Assembly (NCBI GenBank): GCA_900545805.1 | Contig: URAL01000001.1 | Coordinates: 1-64,000 of the forward strand | Direction: 5' to 3' | DNA: 64,000 nt | Origin: an uncultured Eubacteriales bacterium | GTDB lineage: Bacteria > Bacillota > Clostridia > Oscillospirales > Oscillospiraceae | Shown: piece by piece, positions 7,873 to 16,676 of the stretch | Layout of the letters: each line of letters opens with the position of its first letter | Position numbering within the stretch: the first letter of the stretch is position 1 | Notes under the pieces: model-generated | What the model was told of the DNA's origin: nothing | Database searches by the model: none | The model's input: only the letters and a program-made list of their open reading frames with translations | Translations under genes and position numbers: made by a program

Positions 7873-8124
7873 ATGAACGACAGAGACATCATGGAAAACC
7901 TGCTGCTTACGACCAAGGGCGTGTGCGATCTGTTCATGCACGGCGCCATAGAATCGAGCACCGCAAACGTTCATCAGGCATTCTGCTCAGCTCTCGGCAA
8001 CAGTCTGAGCATGCAGGACAGTATTTATAAGGAGATGTCCGGCCACGGCTGGTACTCCGTCGAGCAGGCGCAGCAGCAGCGCATAGATCAGGTTAAGCAG
8101 AAATTCTCCACTTCCATGGCATAA
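7873..8124 (+). CDS. CotF-like spore coat protein
   Basis: 83 residues, beginning MNDRDIMENLLLTTKGVCDL and containing GWYSVEQAQQQRIDQVKQKF near the C-terminus, a pattern typical of the CotF family of clostridial coat proteins. ATG 7873 follows GGAGGG. Second gene of a two-gene coat unit. Confidence 0.75.
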   Translation: MNDRDIMENLLLTTKGVCDLFMHGAIESSTANVHQAFCSALGNSLSMQDSIYKEMSGHGWYSVEQAQQQRIDQVKQKFSTSMA

Positions 8125-8136
8125 TCATAATATGCA

Positions 8137-8162
8137 AAGCCGCAGGCAAAGGACTGCGGTTT
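8137..8162 (+). terminator. Hairpin between coat genes and the AraC regulator gene
   Basis: AAGCCGCAG / CTGCGGTT stem between two convergent genes; short T run only, so a moderate terminator usable from both sides. Confidence 0.5.
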
Positions 8163-8170
8163 ACATAACT

Positions 8171-9016
8171 CTATAGCTTTTTAATTTTTCCGGGGCTTAT
8201 ACAAAATGTCTTTGTAAATGCACGGTGGAAAGCCGAATAGTCGGAAAAGCCGCATTCTGCGGCAGCAGCCGACGCGCTCATTCCCTCACGGATAAGGCGT
8301 GCTGCAAGAACGAGCCTCTTTTGCCGTATATAATTGTGTACCGTGCAGCCTGTCTGCGCCTTGAAAAGGCGCATGAAATGATAGCGGCTAATGTAGCACA
8401 TGGCGGCCATATCGTCGATATTCAGCTCCCGCGTCAGGTTCTCGTTAATATATGACAGCGCAGTGGCGATCTTCCCCCCTGTCTCGGCGGAATCCGCCTC
8501 GTGGCTGTTGTCGCTGAGCATTATGCGATTAATCAAAACCAAAAGCTGTACAAGCATAGTTCCGCGAAGGAGCTGTGCGCCGAAAAGCTCATCGCCCTGC
8601 GTTTTTTCAAGTCGGTGCAGCGCATCCTTCAGTCGCCCAACTCCGTCTGCGTCCGGTCGCATAAGGCAGTATCTCCGCTTTTCCGCTGCGGCAAAGCAGT
8701 CCATAAGTCCGGACTCGGGCGCAAAGCGCTCGACATACGCGGAGTCAAGGTATATTATTATCCGCTCGTAGGGAACGGAAAGGTCAATAGCCGCCTTGTG
8801 GATCATATGATGGCGCACCAGCAGGATGTCCCAGGGCTCGAGCTTATATGTCGTACCCTCAACGGTGTAATCAACCTTACCTGATATGAGAATTACGAGC
8901 TTGTCAAATTCGTGAAAGTGGAAGTCCTTTTCCTGTCCCGAGCTGTCATTTAAGTGAAAAAGGCGAAAATTCTCGTTAAGATAGCCGTCATTTGAGTATT
9001 TATACCGCTCTGTCAT
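8171..9016 (-). CDS. AraC-family transcriptional regulator
   Basis: 281 residues. The N-terminal half is a cupin-type sensing domain (FHFHEFDKLVILISG, LEPWDILLVRHHMIH); the C-terminal 100 residues hold the two helix-turn-helix motifs (NIDDMAAMCYISRYHFMRLF and SASAAAAECGFSDYSAFHRAF). ATG 9016 has better spacing (7 nt) from GGAGG than ATG 9019. The gene is divergent from a dicarboxylate/amino-acid symporter with face-to-face promoters, so it probably senses a substrate of that transporter and controls it. The ligand is unknown. Confidence 0.85.
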   Translation of the reverse strand: MTERYKYSNDGYLNENFRLFHLNDSSGQEKDFHFHEFDKLVILISGKVDYTVEGTTYKLEPWDILLVRHHMIHKAAIDLSVPYERIIIYLDSAYVERFAPESGLMDCFAAAEKRRYCLMRPDADGVGRLKDALHRLEKTQGDELFGAQLLRGTMLVQLLVLINRIMLSDNSHEADSAETGGKIATALSYINENLTRELNIDDMAAMCYISRYHFMRLFKAQTGCTVHNYIRQKRLVLAARLIREGMSASAAAAECGFSDYSAFHRAFTKTFCISPGKIKKL

Positions 9017-9046
9017 CATAATGCCTCCGAAATGTTCTTGCAGTAG

Positions 9047-9075
9047 ATTATATAGCACTGTTTGCAATGTTTCAA
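9047..9075 (-). promoter_or_regulatory. Promoter of the AraC regulator gene
   Basis: TTGAAA (9070-9075), 17-nt spacer, TATAAT (9047-9052) on the minus strand. Confidence 0.75.
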
Positions 9076-9088
9076 GCACTTATATCAA

Positions 9089-9117
9089 TTTACTTGGCAA
9101 TTACATGCGAATATAAT
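9089..9117 (+). promoter_or_regulatory. Promoter of the symporter gene
   Basis: TTTACT (9089-9094), 17-nt spacer, TATAAT (9112-9117). The weak -35 box suggests need for an activator; the 13 nt between the two divergent -35 boxes is the natural place for AraC-type binding. Confidence 0.6.
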
Positions 9118-9148
9118 TGCCTCAGAAAAACTTATAAGGAGTCATGTC

Positions 9149-10444
9149 ATGGCAAAGAAGAAATCATTTTTCAACACCTACGGATTTATAATATTCATGC
9201 TGGCCGGTATCATCGGCGGCTGTATCGTCGGTGCGCTCAACCCCGTCGTCAAGGACGCCTCCGGCGAGGTCATCTCCAGGGGAGCTACCGTCCTTGAGCC
9301 CATCGGAACGGTTTTCATAAACCTCATGTTCTGCGTCGTCGTTCCCATGGTTTTCTGCTCGATAGCATCGGCTATCGCAAATATGTCCAGCGCAAGACGT
9401 GCGGGAAGGGTAATGGGCATCACCATCGGAACCTTTCTTACCACCGCCGCAATAGCGGCGGTCATCATGTACGTCATCGTCCGCTTCTTCCCCGTCGTTA
9501 CCGGTGACTACACCGTCGTTGAGGGAGAGGTCGGCTCGACCCTGAGCGTAACCGACATGATCATCAATTTCTTTACCAAGCCCGACTTCGGCGAGCTGTG
9601 GAGCCGTAAGGCTATCCTGCCGCTCATCATAGCCGCTGTCTTCTTCGGCTTCGGCATTCAGATGACCGGCGGCAAGGACAGTATGGTTGCAAAGCTCCTC
9701 GATAATCTGACTGCCGTTCTCATGAACGTGGTCAAGATCATCACCTACTACGCCCCCATCGGCTTCTTCGGCTTCTTCGCGTACCTTGTTGCCACCTACG
9801 GTCCCGATCTCATCGGCGACTACAGCCGCACGCTTATCATCTACTATGTGCTGTGCTTTGCATACATGCTCATCTTCTTCCCGATCTACGCCCGCTTCGG
9901 CGGCGGCAAGGGCGGCGCAAAGGTCATGTGGAAGCACCTGTTCCGTCCGGCGGCAGTGTCCTTCGGCACCTGCTCGTCTGTGGCTACAATCCCCACGAAC
10001 CTTGAGGTCGCGGAGGAAACCGGCATCTCCAAGGAGGTCTCGAACATAGTCGTTCCCCTCGGAGCAACTATGCACATGGATGGCTCGGCAATGAGCGCCA
10101 TTATCAAGGTCGCGTTCCTGTTCGGCATATTCGGCATGGACTTCGGCACGGGTCAGGCGATACTGGCAATCATCGTTGCGGTGTTCTCCTCCGTTGCAAT
10201 GAGCGGTATCCCCGGCGGCGGCGGTACGGGTGAGCTGGTGCTGTGCACCCTGTTCTTCCCCGATCAGCTTGCTATCGCCTTCCCCATCGCGCTGGCAATC
10301 GGCAACCTCGTCGATCCTCCCGCAACGATGGTAAACGCGGCGGGCGACTATGTTGTCTCCTTCATCGTCGAGCGCTTTGTCAACGGCAAGGATTGGCTTC
10401 AGAAGAAGCTCGCAAAGGACGCGGAAAAGAAAATCGAAGCATAA
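9149..10444 (+). CDS. Dicarboxylate/amino acid:cation symporter (DAACS family)
   Basis: 431 residues with about eight membrane segments and the family re-entrant loop motifs: PLGATMHMDGSAMSAI and SGIPGGGGTGELVLC. Imports glutamate, aspartate, serine or C4-dicarboxylates with Na+ or H+; the exact substrate cannot be read from the sequence. ATG 9149 follows AAGGAG. The divergent AraC regulator is the likely controller. A strong terminator follows. Confidence 0.88.
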   Translation: MAKKKSFFNTYGFIIFMLAGIIGGCIVGALNPVVKDASGEVISRGATVLEPIGTVFINLMFCVVVPMVFCSIASAIANMSSARRAGRVMGITIGTFLTTAAIAAVIMYVIVRFFPVVTGDYTVVEGEVGSTLSVTDMIINFFTKPDFGELWSRKAILPLIIAAVFFGFGIQMTGGKDSMVAKLLDNLTAVLMNVVKIITYYAPIGFFGFFAYLVATYGPDLIGDYSRTLIIYYVLCFAYMLIFFPIYARFGGGKGGAKVMWKHLFRPAAVSFGTCSSVATIPTNLEVAEETGISKEVSNIVVPLGATMHMDGSAMSAIIKVAFLFGIFGMDFGTGQAILAIIVAVFSSVAMSGIPGGGGTGELVLCTLFFPDQLAIAFPIALAIGNLVDPPATMVNAAGDYVVSFIVERFVNGKDWLQKKLAKDAEKKIEA

Positions 10445-10465
10445 CGAATCTCTCCATATACACGC

Positions 10466-10501
10466 AAATCACCCACGCAGGAATTTCTGCGTGGGTGATT
10501 T
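10466..10501 (+). terminator. Terminator after the symporter gene
   Basis: AAATCACCCACGCAG / CTGCGTGGGTGATTT stem followed by a T run; also faces the end of the convergent unknown gene. Confidence 0.9.
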
Positions 10502-10511
10502 TTTACTTCCG

Positions 10512-11282
10512 TCAAAATGAAGACAGGTCGTTAAAGGCGTACTTTCCGTTATTGAGCCTGAGTCCGAGCTTTACGACTCCGTCATCCTGCGCATTTTCCT
10601 GCTGCTCACCTTCACTTACAGGAAATCGGAGTTCAATGTACACGAAATTCATATGCCTGGAACTATAACGGTCATCTTCGTAGGCGCCTGCCAGCTCAGC
10701 GCCGCCCTGCGCGGCAAGCTCGGCTGCAATAGTGCATATTATGTCAAAGCGAGGCTCAATGCTCGAAGCCTTTTCCCAGCCGAGATACTCAATGTCCCGA
10801 TATTGCAGGCTGAGGAGCAGCCCGGTCTCGTCGTCGATCATCATTTTAACGATACCGTCGGCATCGTGCATAAGTACCTTCCACACTACTACAGACGGCA
10901 GCTGCGCACTCTCGTCGACTATCATCACAGGCTGAGAACTTGTGAAGAAATAATCCTCCGACTGTGCGTCAACGCTGCGCGCACCGTAGAGCCGCAGCAT
11001 CGCGTTATACTCCTCGGCTTTTGACTGCACCTCGTCAGCCAGCATATATTTGCCGGAGCTGAGCTCGGATTCATATTGAGTTTCCGATGCTACGAGCCTG
11101 TACTTATCCGCGAGGCTCGTGCTGCCGCGGCCATTGAGCCTGAGAGCGGCATCGACATCTGAAAGGCTCTCTTTCCTGTTCAAAACGGCACTGTCCTGAA
11201 TATTGGCCGTCACGAGCGGTATGCCGAGGCCGATGCACACGGCAAGGACGATCGAGCATATAACTATCACTTTCTTTTTCAT
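10512..11282 (-). CDS. Membrane-anchored exported protein of unknown function
   Basis: 256 residues; an N-terminal hydrophobic segment (residues 4-26, VIVICSIVLAVCIGLGIPLV) followed by a soluble domain outside the membrane. I do not recognise the domain. The ATG overlaps the stop codon of the sensor kinase gene (ATGA), so it is translationally coupled and forms the third gene of a response regulator-kinase-unknown operon. A plausible but unproven role is as an accessory sensor or target of the two-component system. The TANIQDSAVLNRKESLSDVDAAL region directly after the membrane anchor could be a linker. Confidence 0.7.
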   Translation of the reverse strand: MKKKVIVICSIVLAVCIGLGIPLVTANIQDSAVLNRKESLSDVDAALRLNGRGSTSLADKYRLVASETQYESELSSGKYMLADEVQSKAEEYNAMLRLYGARSVDAQSEDYFFTSSQPVMIVDESAQLPSVVVWKVLMHDADGIVKMMIDDETGLLLSLQYRDIEYLGWEKASSIEPRFDIICTIAAELAAQGGAELAGAYEDDRYSSRHMNFVYIELRFPVSEGEQQENAQDDGVVKLGLRLNNGKYAFNDLSSF

Positions 11283-12661
11283 TTTGCACCTCCGTTCAAA
11301 TTAACCGTCACGCATGCGCCGCCCTCGGGGCAGTTTTCAAACTCGATGCTGCCGCCGTGAAGATGAGCAATATCGCTGCACAGCGAAAGGCCGAGCCCCA
11401 CGCCGCCCTGCGCGCGCGAGCGCGACTTATCGACTCTGTAAAACGCCTCCGTCAGGTGCGCCATGGCATTCTGCGGTATGCCCGGCCCGTTATCGCGCAC
11501 GCGGATAATGCAGCCGGTGTCCGTAAGGCGTGACGATACGCGGATAAGCCCGCCGTGACCTATGGCCTTGCGCGCGTTATCAAGAAGATTAAACAGCAGC
11601 GACTTTACGAGCTCGGGCTCTAACAGGCACTGTCCCGTCTCGCACGAGCACTCTATGCCGATATCGCTTTTGGCGTACACCGGGCGGAGATAATCCGCTG
11701 TTTGGCATATTAGCTCATCGAGTGAAACGAGCTTCATATCAAGCTCGGTGTTTTTAAGAACAATTATATCCAGAAGCTTCAGCGACAGGCTTTCGAGGCG
11801 CTTACCCTCTGAGAAAATGTAGTTTACAGCCGCAGTATGCTCATCATCGCTTAATGACTGTGTACGCATGAGATCGGCATAGCCGATTATTGAGGTCATG
11901 GGCGTTTTCATTTCGTGAGCAAAGCTGCCCATGAATTCCTCCTGGCGGCGCATGGAGTCCTGAAGCTCGGAGACGTTCTCCTCAAGCCTCTGCGCCATTG
12001 CGTCAAAGCTCTCCGACAGTTCACCGATCTCGTCGCGGGTCTTGATATCCGCCCTGTACGAAAGCTCGCCCCCGGCAAGCTTCCTTGTCGCCGTTGTGAG
12101 CTTATCCAGGGGCTTTGTCAGCCATTTTGAAATGACGTAGGACAGGGCTGTCCCCACAGCGATTGTTGCGGCAAATATAAGCACATAGGCCTTATATTGT
12201 GCGCTTCGCATTGCGAAGACATCGGATATATCGTAAAACGCAACCAACGTCAGCGGTGTTGATTCCGTGCCGACGACGCTGCACAGCTTATAGTAGCGCT
12301 TGCCGTCGGCCATGCTCTCAATGCTTATACCGGTCTCCTTTGCATCCGATGAAAGCCCGGCATTTCCGACCGTGTACGCAAGCTCATCGCCGCTCAGCAG
12401 ACGGAGCGCATCAAAATTTGTCATGCCCATGCCGTCCATCTCCTTGAGTATGCCGGCAATATCCGAGGTGTTCGGCAATGTGCTTATGCTGTTTACCATT
12501 TCTATCGTACGGATAAGAAAACGATATGAGTCCTCGGCAGCGGCCTTTTCCTGAGAAAGCGCCGAGGAAAAGGCGCTTCCTATCATAAGGCTCCCTCCGA
12601 TACCGAAGGAAATTGACAGAAGCCATATCATGCACAGCGTTATCTTCAGGCGAAATTTCAT
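11279..12661 (-). CDS. Sensor histidine kinase
   Basis: 460 residues. First membrane segment about 8-32, extracellular sensor region to about 155, second segment about 158-178, HAMP linker to about 230, phosphoacceptor H249 in FAHEMKTPMTSIIGYADLM, and an ATPase domain with NLLDNARKAI, VRDNGPGIP and GVGLGLSLC. It starts 1 nt after the response regulator stop; its Shine-Dalgarno lies in the end of that gene. Partner of the adjacent OmpR-type regulator. Signal unknown. Confidence 0.93.
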   Translation of the reverse strand: MKFRLKITLCMIWLLSISFGIGGSLMIGSAFSSALSQEKAAAEDSYRFLIRTIEMVNSISTLPNTSDIAGILKEMDGMGMTNFDALRLLSGDELAYTVGNAGLSSDAKETGISIESMADGKRYYKLCSVVGTESTPLTLVAFYDISDVFAMRSAQYKAYVLIFAATIAVGTALSYVISKWLTKPLDKLTTATRKLAGGELSYRADIKTRDEIGELSESFDAMAQRLEENVSELQDSMRRQEEFMGSFAHEMKTPMTSIIGYADLMRTQSLSDDEHTAAVNYIFSEGKRLESLSLKLLDIIVLKNTELDMKLVSLDELICQTADYLRPVYAKSDIGIECSCETGQCLLEPELVKSLLFNLLDNARKAIGHGGLIRVSSRLTDTGCIIRVRDNGPGIPQNAMAHLTEAFYRVDKSRSRAQGGVGLGLSLCSDIAHLHGGSIEFENCPEGGACVTVNLNGGAK

Positions 12662-12662
12662 T

Positions 12663-13316
12663 CTATTCCTCCAGGCGGTAGCCGACCTTGCTTACGGCAA
12701 CGAGCTTATGCTCCCAGCCGACCTTTTTGCGCATGCGCTGAACGTGGATATCCACGGTCTTTGAGCCGCAGACATAGTCCCCTCCCCACACGCGCTCGTA
12801 TATCGTCTCGCGGTAGAGTGCCGTGCCGGGGTTGCGCGCAAAAAGTAAAAGTATATCATACTCCTTTCGCGTGAGCGGCACGACCTCGTTATTGCGCACG
12901 ACCTGCATCGCATCGGTGTCTATGGTGAGGTCGTCTATTGTTATTACGCTGTCCTTTTTATTGTATCTGCGCAGGACAACATCAACCCGTGCCTGAAGCT
13001 CGAGCACCTCAAAGGGCTTTACTATGTAATCCTCCGCGCCCATGCGCAGTCCGCGCACGCGATCGTTCACAGAGCCCATTGCCGTTATGAATATGACCGG
13101 CACGCCCAGCGGCCTTATATACTCCAAAAGCTCAAAGCCGTCGACCTCCGGCAGCATGATATCGAGCAGCACGAGGTCATACACGTTTTCGTCGAACATA
13201 TCGGCAGCTGTCATGCCGTCAAAGGCGCAGTCGCAGCTGTAGCCAAGCTTGCCGAGGCTGAGCTTAATCAGATCAGATATGGGTTTTTCATCTTCAACAA
13301 CGAGAATTTTAATCAT
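12663..13316 (-). CDS. OmpR/PhoB-family response regulator
   Basis: 217 residues: receiver domain with acidic E9/D10-type pocket, phosphoacceptor D52 in LVLLDIMLPEVDG and K in YIVKPFE; C-terminal winged helix with LTRKEYDILLLFARNPG and a typical SKTVDIHVQRMRKKVG recognition helix. I chose ATG 13316 (MIKILVVEDE), 6 nt after GGGTG; ATG 13322 is an alternative. First gene of the three-gene signalling operon. Confidence 0.92.
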   Translation of the reverse strand: MIKILVVEDEKPISDLIKLSLGKLGYSCDCAFDGMTAADMFDENVYDLVLLDIMLPEVDGFELLEYIRPLGVPVIFITAMGSVNDRVRGLRMGAEDYIVKPFEVLELQARVDVVLRRYNKKDSVITIDDLTIDTDAMQVVRNNEVVPLTRKEYDILLLFARNPGTALYRETIYERVWGGDYVCGSKTVDIHVQRMRKKVGWEHKLVAVSKVGYRLEE

Positions 13317-13366
13317 TTTCATCACCCGCCGTATAAATCATAACACATTTCGGCATCATAGCGGCA

Positions 13367-13394
13367 AAAAAGCGCAGCCTCAGCTGCGCTTTTT
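13367..13394 (-). terminator. Terminator overlapping the end of the DMT transporter gene
   Basis: AAAAAGCGCAGC/GCTGCGCTTTTT stem, containing the stop region of the transporter gene; 42 nt upstream of the response regulator start. Confidence 0.8.
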
Positions 13395-14255
13395 AAGAAA
13401 TTTCAGTTTTGTTTCGCTTGTTATGATAGCAAGGAAGATAAGACAGAAGCCGAGAGCGATGTTAAATGTAAGCACCTCTTCGCCGAGAATAACAGATATT
13501 GCTGTTCCGAAAACGGACTCAAGCGTCAGGATAACTGCGGCCTGAGCCGGCGGCGTGTACTTCTGTCCGATGGTCTGGAGGAAAAAGCACAGGCCTGTGC
13601 ATATAAAGGTCATGTAAGCAATGCTCCACCATGTGCCGTTCGGGATATCGTGCGGCACCGACTCGAAAACGGCAGCGCCGATAAGACAGATAATGCCTCC
13701 GACGGCAAACTGGATCATCGTCACGATAAGAGGATCTCGATCCTCGACAGAGTGCGCCGTTACGATGATGTGCAGTCCGTAAAACAGGCCGCAGCAGATA
13801 GTGAGCATATCGCCGATATTTACACTCAGGTCGTTATTAAGGCACACGAAGCCCATTCCGATAAGGCAGACGACGGCCGCGAGAATATTATATCTGTCCG
13901 GCTTTTTGTGCGCTATCGCCCAGTACAGAAACGGGACGAGAATGCAGTATGTCGCCGTCAGAAACGCGTTTTTGCCAGGCGTCGTGTACACAAGGCCGTA
14001 GGTCTGCACGATGTAGGCAAGCGCAAGGCAGGTGCCCATGAGCATGCCGCCCTTTATATAGCCCCTGTCTATCTTTTTAAAGCGCGGCAGGCAGGCTATG
14101 AGCATCATAAGCGCCGCTCCGACAAAGCGGATGGCAAGCACCCACATCGGTGTGATGCTGTCGAGCGCTGACTTTAAAATGACAAACGAACTGCCCCATA
14201 TGAGCGTTGTACCGATGAGGCAGGCTCGCCCTATATTTGCTTTGTTGTATTTCAT
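13380..14255 (-). CDS. EamA/DMT-family transporter
   Basis: 291 residues, ten hydrophobic segments in two repeated five-helix EamA units; the first begins with LIGTTLIWGSSFVILKSAL, the usual DMT start. Probably exports or imports a small metabolite; the substrate is not predictable. It begins 5 nt after the pcrA stop with no clear Shine-Dalgarno, so it likely depends on re-initiation after pcrA translation. Confidence 0.85.
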   Translation of the reverse strand: MKYNKANIGRACLIGTTLIWGSSFVILKSALDSITPMWVLAIRFVGAALMMLIACLPRFKKIDRGYIKGGMLMGTCLALAYIVQTYGLVYTTPGKNAFLTATYCILVPFLYWAIAHKKPDRYNILAAVVCLIGMGFVCLNNDLSVNIGDMLTICCGLFYGLHIIVTAHSVEDRDPLIVTMIQFAVGGIICLIGAAVFESVPHDIPNGTWWSIAYMTFICTGLCFFLQTIGQKYTPPAQAAVILTLESVFGTAISVILGEEVLTFNIALGFCLIFLAIITSETKLKFLKKRS

Positions 14256-14260
14256 TTTGA

Positions 14261-16639
14261 TTATGTTTTTACCATATGCAGTGCGGCGGCGCGCAGCATG
14301 AGCTTCTTTACCGTGCCGCTGTCAAATTCGATTTCTATAAGATAGTCGTTGCCCATCGGGGTCATTTTTATGAGCTTACCGTCGCCAAAGGCCTTATGGC
14401 GCACCCGGTCGCCGACGGAGAACTGCGGCTTCCCGGCCGTTTTGGGCTTAGGCGCGGCGGGCGGCGCAACAGGCTTCTTAAGGCTTTGGCCGGACGGTGC
14501 ACGGAAGGCAAACTCCCTCTGCACCTGCGAGCGCTCGGAATAGCCGTAACCCCTGGGGATATTGCGCTTTTCAAGATGCTCCTCCGGTATCTCGTCGATA
14601 AAGCGCGAGACGCGGTTTGCAGTCGTGCGGCCGAAGAGCATTCTCTGACGTGCGCCGGAAAGGAACAAGCGCTTTTTTGCACGCGTTATGGCAACGTAGC
14701 AGAGTCTGCGCTCCTCCTCCATCTCGTCGGCCTCGCCGATGGCCTTTATTCCGGGAAAAATGCCCTCCTCGCAGCCGACGACAAAGACGTTGGAAAACTC
14801 CAGTCCCTTTGCCGAGTGCATGGTCATCATGACGACGCAGTCGGCATCCTCGTCGTAGTTATCCATATCTGTATACAGCGCAACATCGGCAAGATAGCCC
14901 TCAAGCGAGGGAGAATCGGTCTCGCCCTTGTAGCTTATGATGCTGGACTTGAGCTCTCTTATATTCTGCGCACGGGCATCGTCCTCAACCGTGTGCTTTT
15001 CCTCGAGCATTCGCAGATAGCCCGTGCGCTCGACAAGCTGATTGTACAGCAGATCGGGCGCAAGCTCGTCCTTCTGAGACGCAAGCTCGTTAATCATTCC
15101 GGCAAACAGCAGCATACGCGGCGCGGCGCGGCTGAGGTCGGGATAAAGCTCCGCCTTGCTTATGACGGAAAACAGCGAGCAGTTATTTTCATGCGCTATT
15201 GCGGACGCGGTCTCGATGCTTTTGGCTCCGATGCCGCGAGGAGGATTATTTATGATCCTGCCAAGTCGCAGATCGTCGTCCGGTGAGGCTATGACGCACA
15301 GGTATGCCAGCATATCCTTGATCTCGGCGCGGTCAAAGAAGCCCGTGCCGCCAAATATTTTATATGGTATGCCGTTGCGCTTGAATGCCTGCTCTATCTG
15401 GTGCGACTGTGCGTTCATGCGGTATAGCACTGCGTTATCGCCCCAGGAAGCGCCCTTGCCGTAGAGCCCCAGTATCTGAGAGGCGACGAAGCTCGCCTCA
15501 TCATGCTCGTTGTCGGCCACATACAGCTCGGGCTTTTCGCCCATATCGCCCTTTGTCCACAGCTCCTTGCCCTTGCGGCCGAGATTGTTTTTAATGACCG
15601 CGTTGGCAGCGCCGAGGATGTGCCCCGTGCTGCGATAGTTCTGCTCAAGGCGTATGACGCGGCAGCCCCTATGCTCATCCTCGAACGAGAGGATGTTCTC
15701 AATTGTAGCGCCGCGGAATTTATATATGCTCTGATCGTCGTCGCCGACGACGCAGATATTGCCCCAACCCTCGGCAAGCCTGGACGCGAGCATATACTGG
15801 AGCTTGTTCGTGTCCTGATATTCGTCGATAAGTATGTATTTAAACCGCTTCTGCCAGTATCGGCAGACGTCCTCGTTTTCGTCGAGAAGCTTTTCGGTGT
15901 AATATATGAGATCGTCAAAATCCATTGCTCCGGCGGCAAAGGCGCGTCGGGAATACTCGGCGTATATCTCCGCTATTTTGACTCTGCGCACGTCTCCCGT
16001 CGCCTTTGCGCGGGCATAGTAGTGCTCGGGCGAGCAGTAATCGTCCTTCGCGCGGCTTATCTCGGAAAGCAGCATACGCGGCGGGTATTTCTTATCATCA
16101 AGGTCAAAATCACGCAGAATGTGCTTTATAAGGCTCTGACTGTCGGAGCTGTCATATATCGTGAAGCTCGGAGTAAAGCCCAGACGCTCCGCATCGCGCC
16201 GAAGTATGCGCACACATGCAGAGTGGAAGGTCGAGGCCCACACATCCGCGCCGGCCTCGCCGAGCATTTTCGATAGCCTCGTTTTCAGCTCATCTGCCGC
16301 CTTGTTCGTAAACGTGATGGCGAGGATGCGCCAGGGCTCTACCGGCTCAAGGGCCGCCGTGCGTCGAGCCTCGTCGTCAAGCCGCGCCATTTTGTCAATA
16401 TCCTCAACGCTCGCGTTTTCCGGTATCACGTCGCTGTCGGCGGCCTTGCCGTAGCGCATGAGATTTGCTATCCTGTTTATGAGAACCGTTGTTTTGCCGC
16501 TGCCGGCGCCCGCCAGAATGAGCAGTGCGCCCTCAGTCGCCATGACAGCCTTTCTCTGCATGGGATTAAGCCCGGCAAAATCGGTCTCTATTACTTTTTT
16601 TCTCGCTTCAAGGTATCTTTCTTCAAAACTTTTATTCAT
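14261..16639 (-). CDS. pcrA: UvrD/PcrA-type ATP-dependent DNA helicase
   Basis: 792 residues. Walker A AGAGSGKT at 43-50, DExx box IDEYQDTNKLQY, motif III GDDDQSIYKFRGA, and later motifs QNYRST and TMHSAKGLEF. The C-terminal 70 residues (SVGDRVRHKAFGDGKLI) form the Tudor-like RNA polymerase-binding domain of PcrA. Unwinds DNA in repair and removes obstacles to replication. ATG 16639 has no visible Shine-Dalgarno site and lies almost at the predicted transcription start (see promoter), which suggests a leaderless message. Confidence 0.93.
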   Translation of the reverse strand: MNKSFEERYLEARKKVIETDFAGLNPMQRKAVMATEGALLILAGAGSGKTTVLINRIANLMRYGKAADSDVIPENASVEDIDKMARLDDEARRTAALEPVEPWRILAITFTNKAADELKTRLSKMLGEAGADVWASTFHSACVRILRRDAERLGFTPSFTIYDSSDSQSLIKHILRDFDLDDKKYPPRMLLSEISRAKDDYCSPEHYYARAKATGDVRRVKIAEIYAEYSRRAFAAGAMDFDDLIYYTEKLLDENEDVCRYWQKRFKYILIDEYQDTNKLQYMLASRLAEGWGNICVVGDDDQSIYKFRGATIENILSFEDEHRGCRVIRLEQNYRSTGHILGAANAVIKNNLGRKGKELWTKGDMGEKPELYVADNEHDEASFVASQILGLYGKGASWGDNAVLYRMNAQSHQIEQAFKRNGIPYKIFGGTGFFDRAEIKDMLAYLCVIASPDDDLRLGRIINNPPRGIGAKSIETASAIAHENNCSLFSVISKAELYPDLSRAAPRMLLFAGMINELASQKDELAPDLLYNQLVERTGYLRMLEEKHTVEDDARAQNIRELKSSIISYKGETDSPSLEGYLADVALYTDMDNYDEDADCVVMMTMHSAKGLEFSNVFVVGCEEGIFPGIKAIGEADEMEEERRLCYVAITRAKKRLFLSGARQRMLFGRTTANRVSRFIDEIPEEHLEKRNIPRGYGYSERSQVQREFAFRAPSGQSLKKPVAPPAAPKPKTAGKPQFSVGDRVRHKAFGDGKLIKMTPMGNDYLIEIEFDSGTVKKLMLRAAALHMVKT

Positions 16640-16647
16640 GACGTGTC

Positions 16648-16676
16648 ATTTTACCACGAACGCATGGCTCTTTCAA
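16648..16676 (-). promoter_or_regulatory. Promoter of pcrA
   Basis: TTGAAA (16671-16676), 17-nt spacer, TAAAAT (16648-16653). The expected start point, about 16641, is only 2 nt from the pcrA ATG. The -35 box overlaps the stop region of the upstream MATE gene. Confidence 0.55.
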
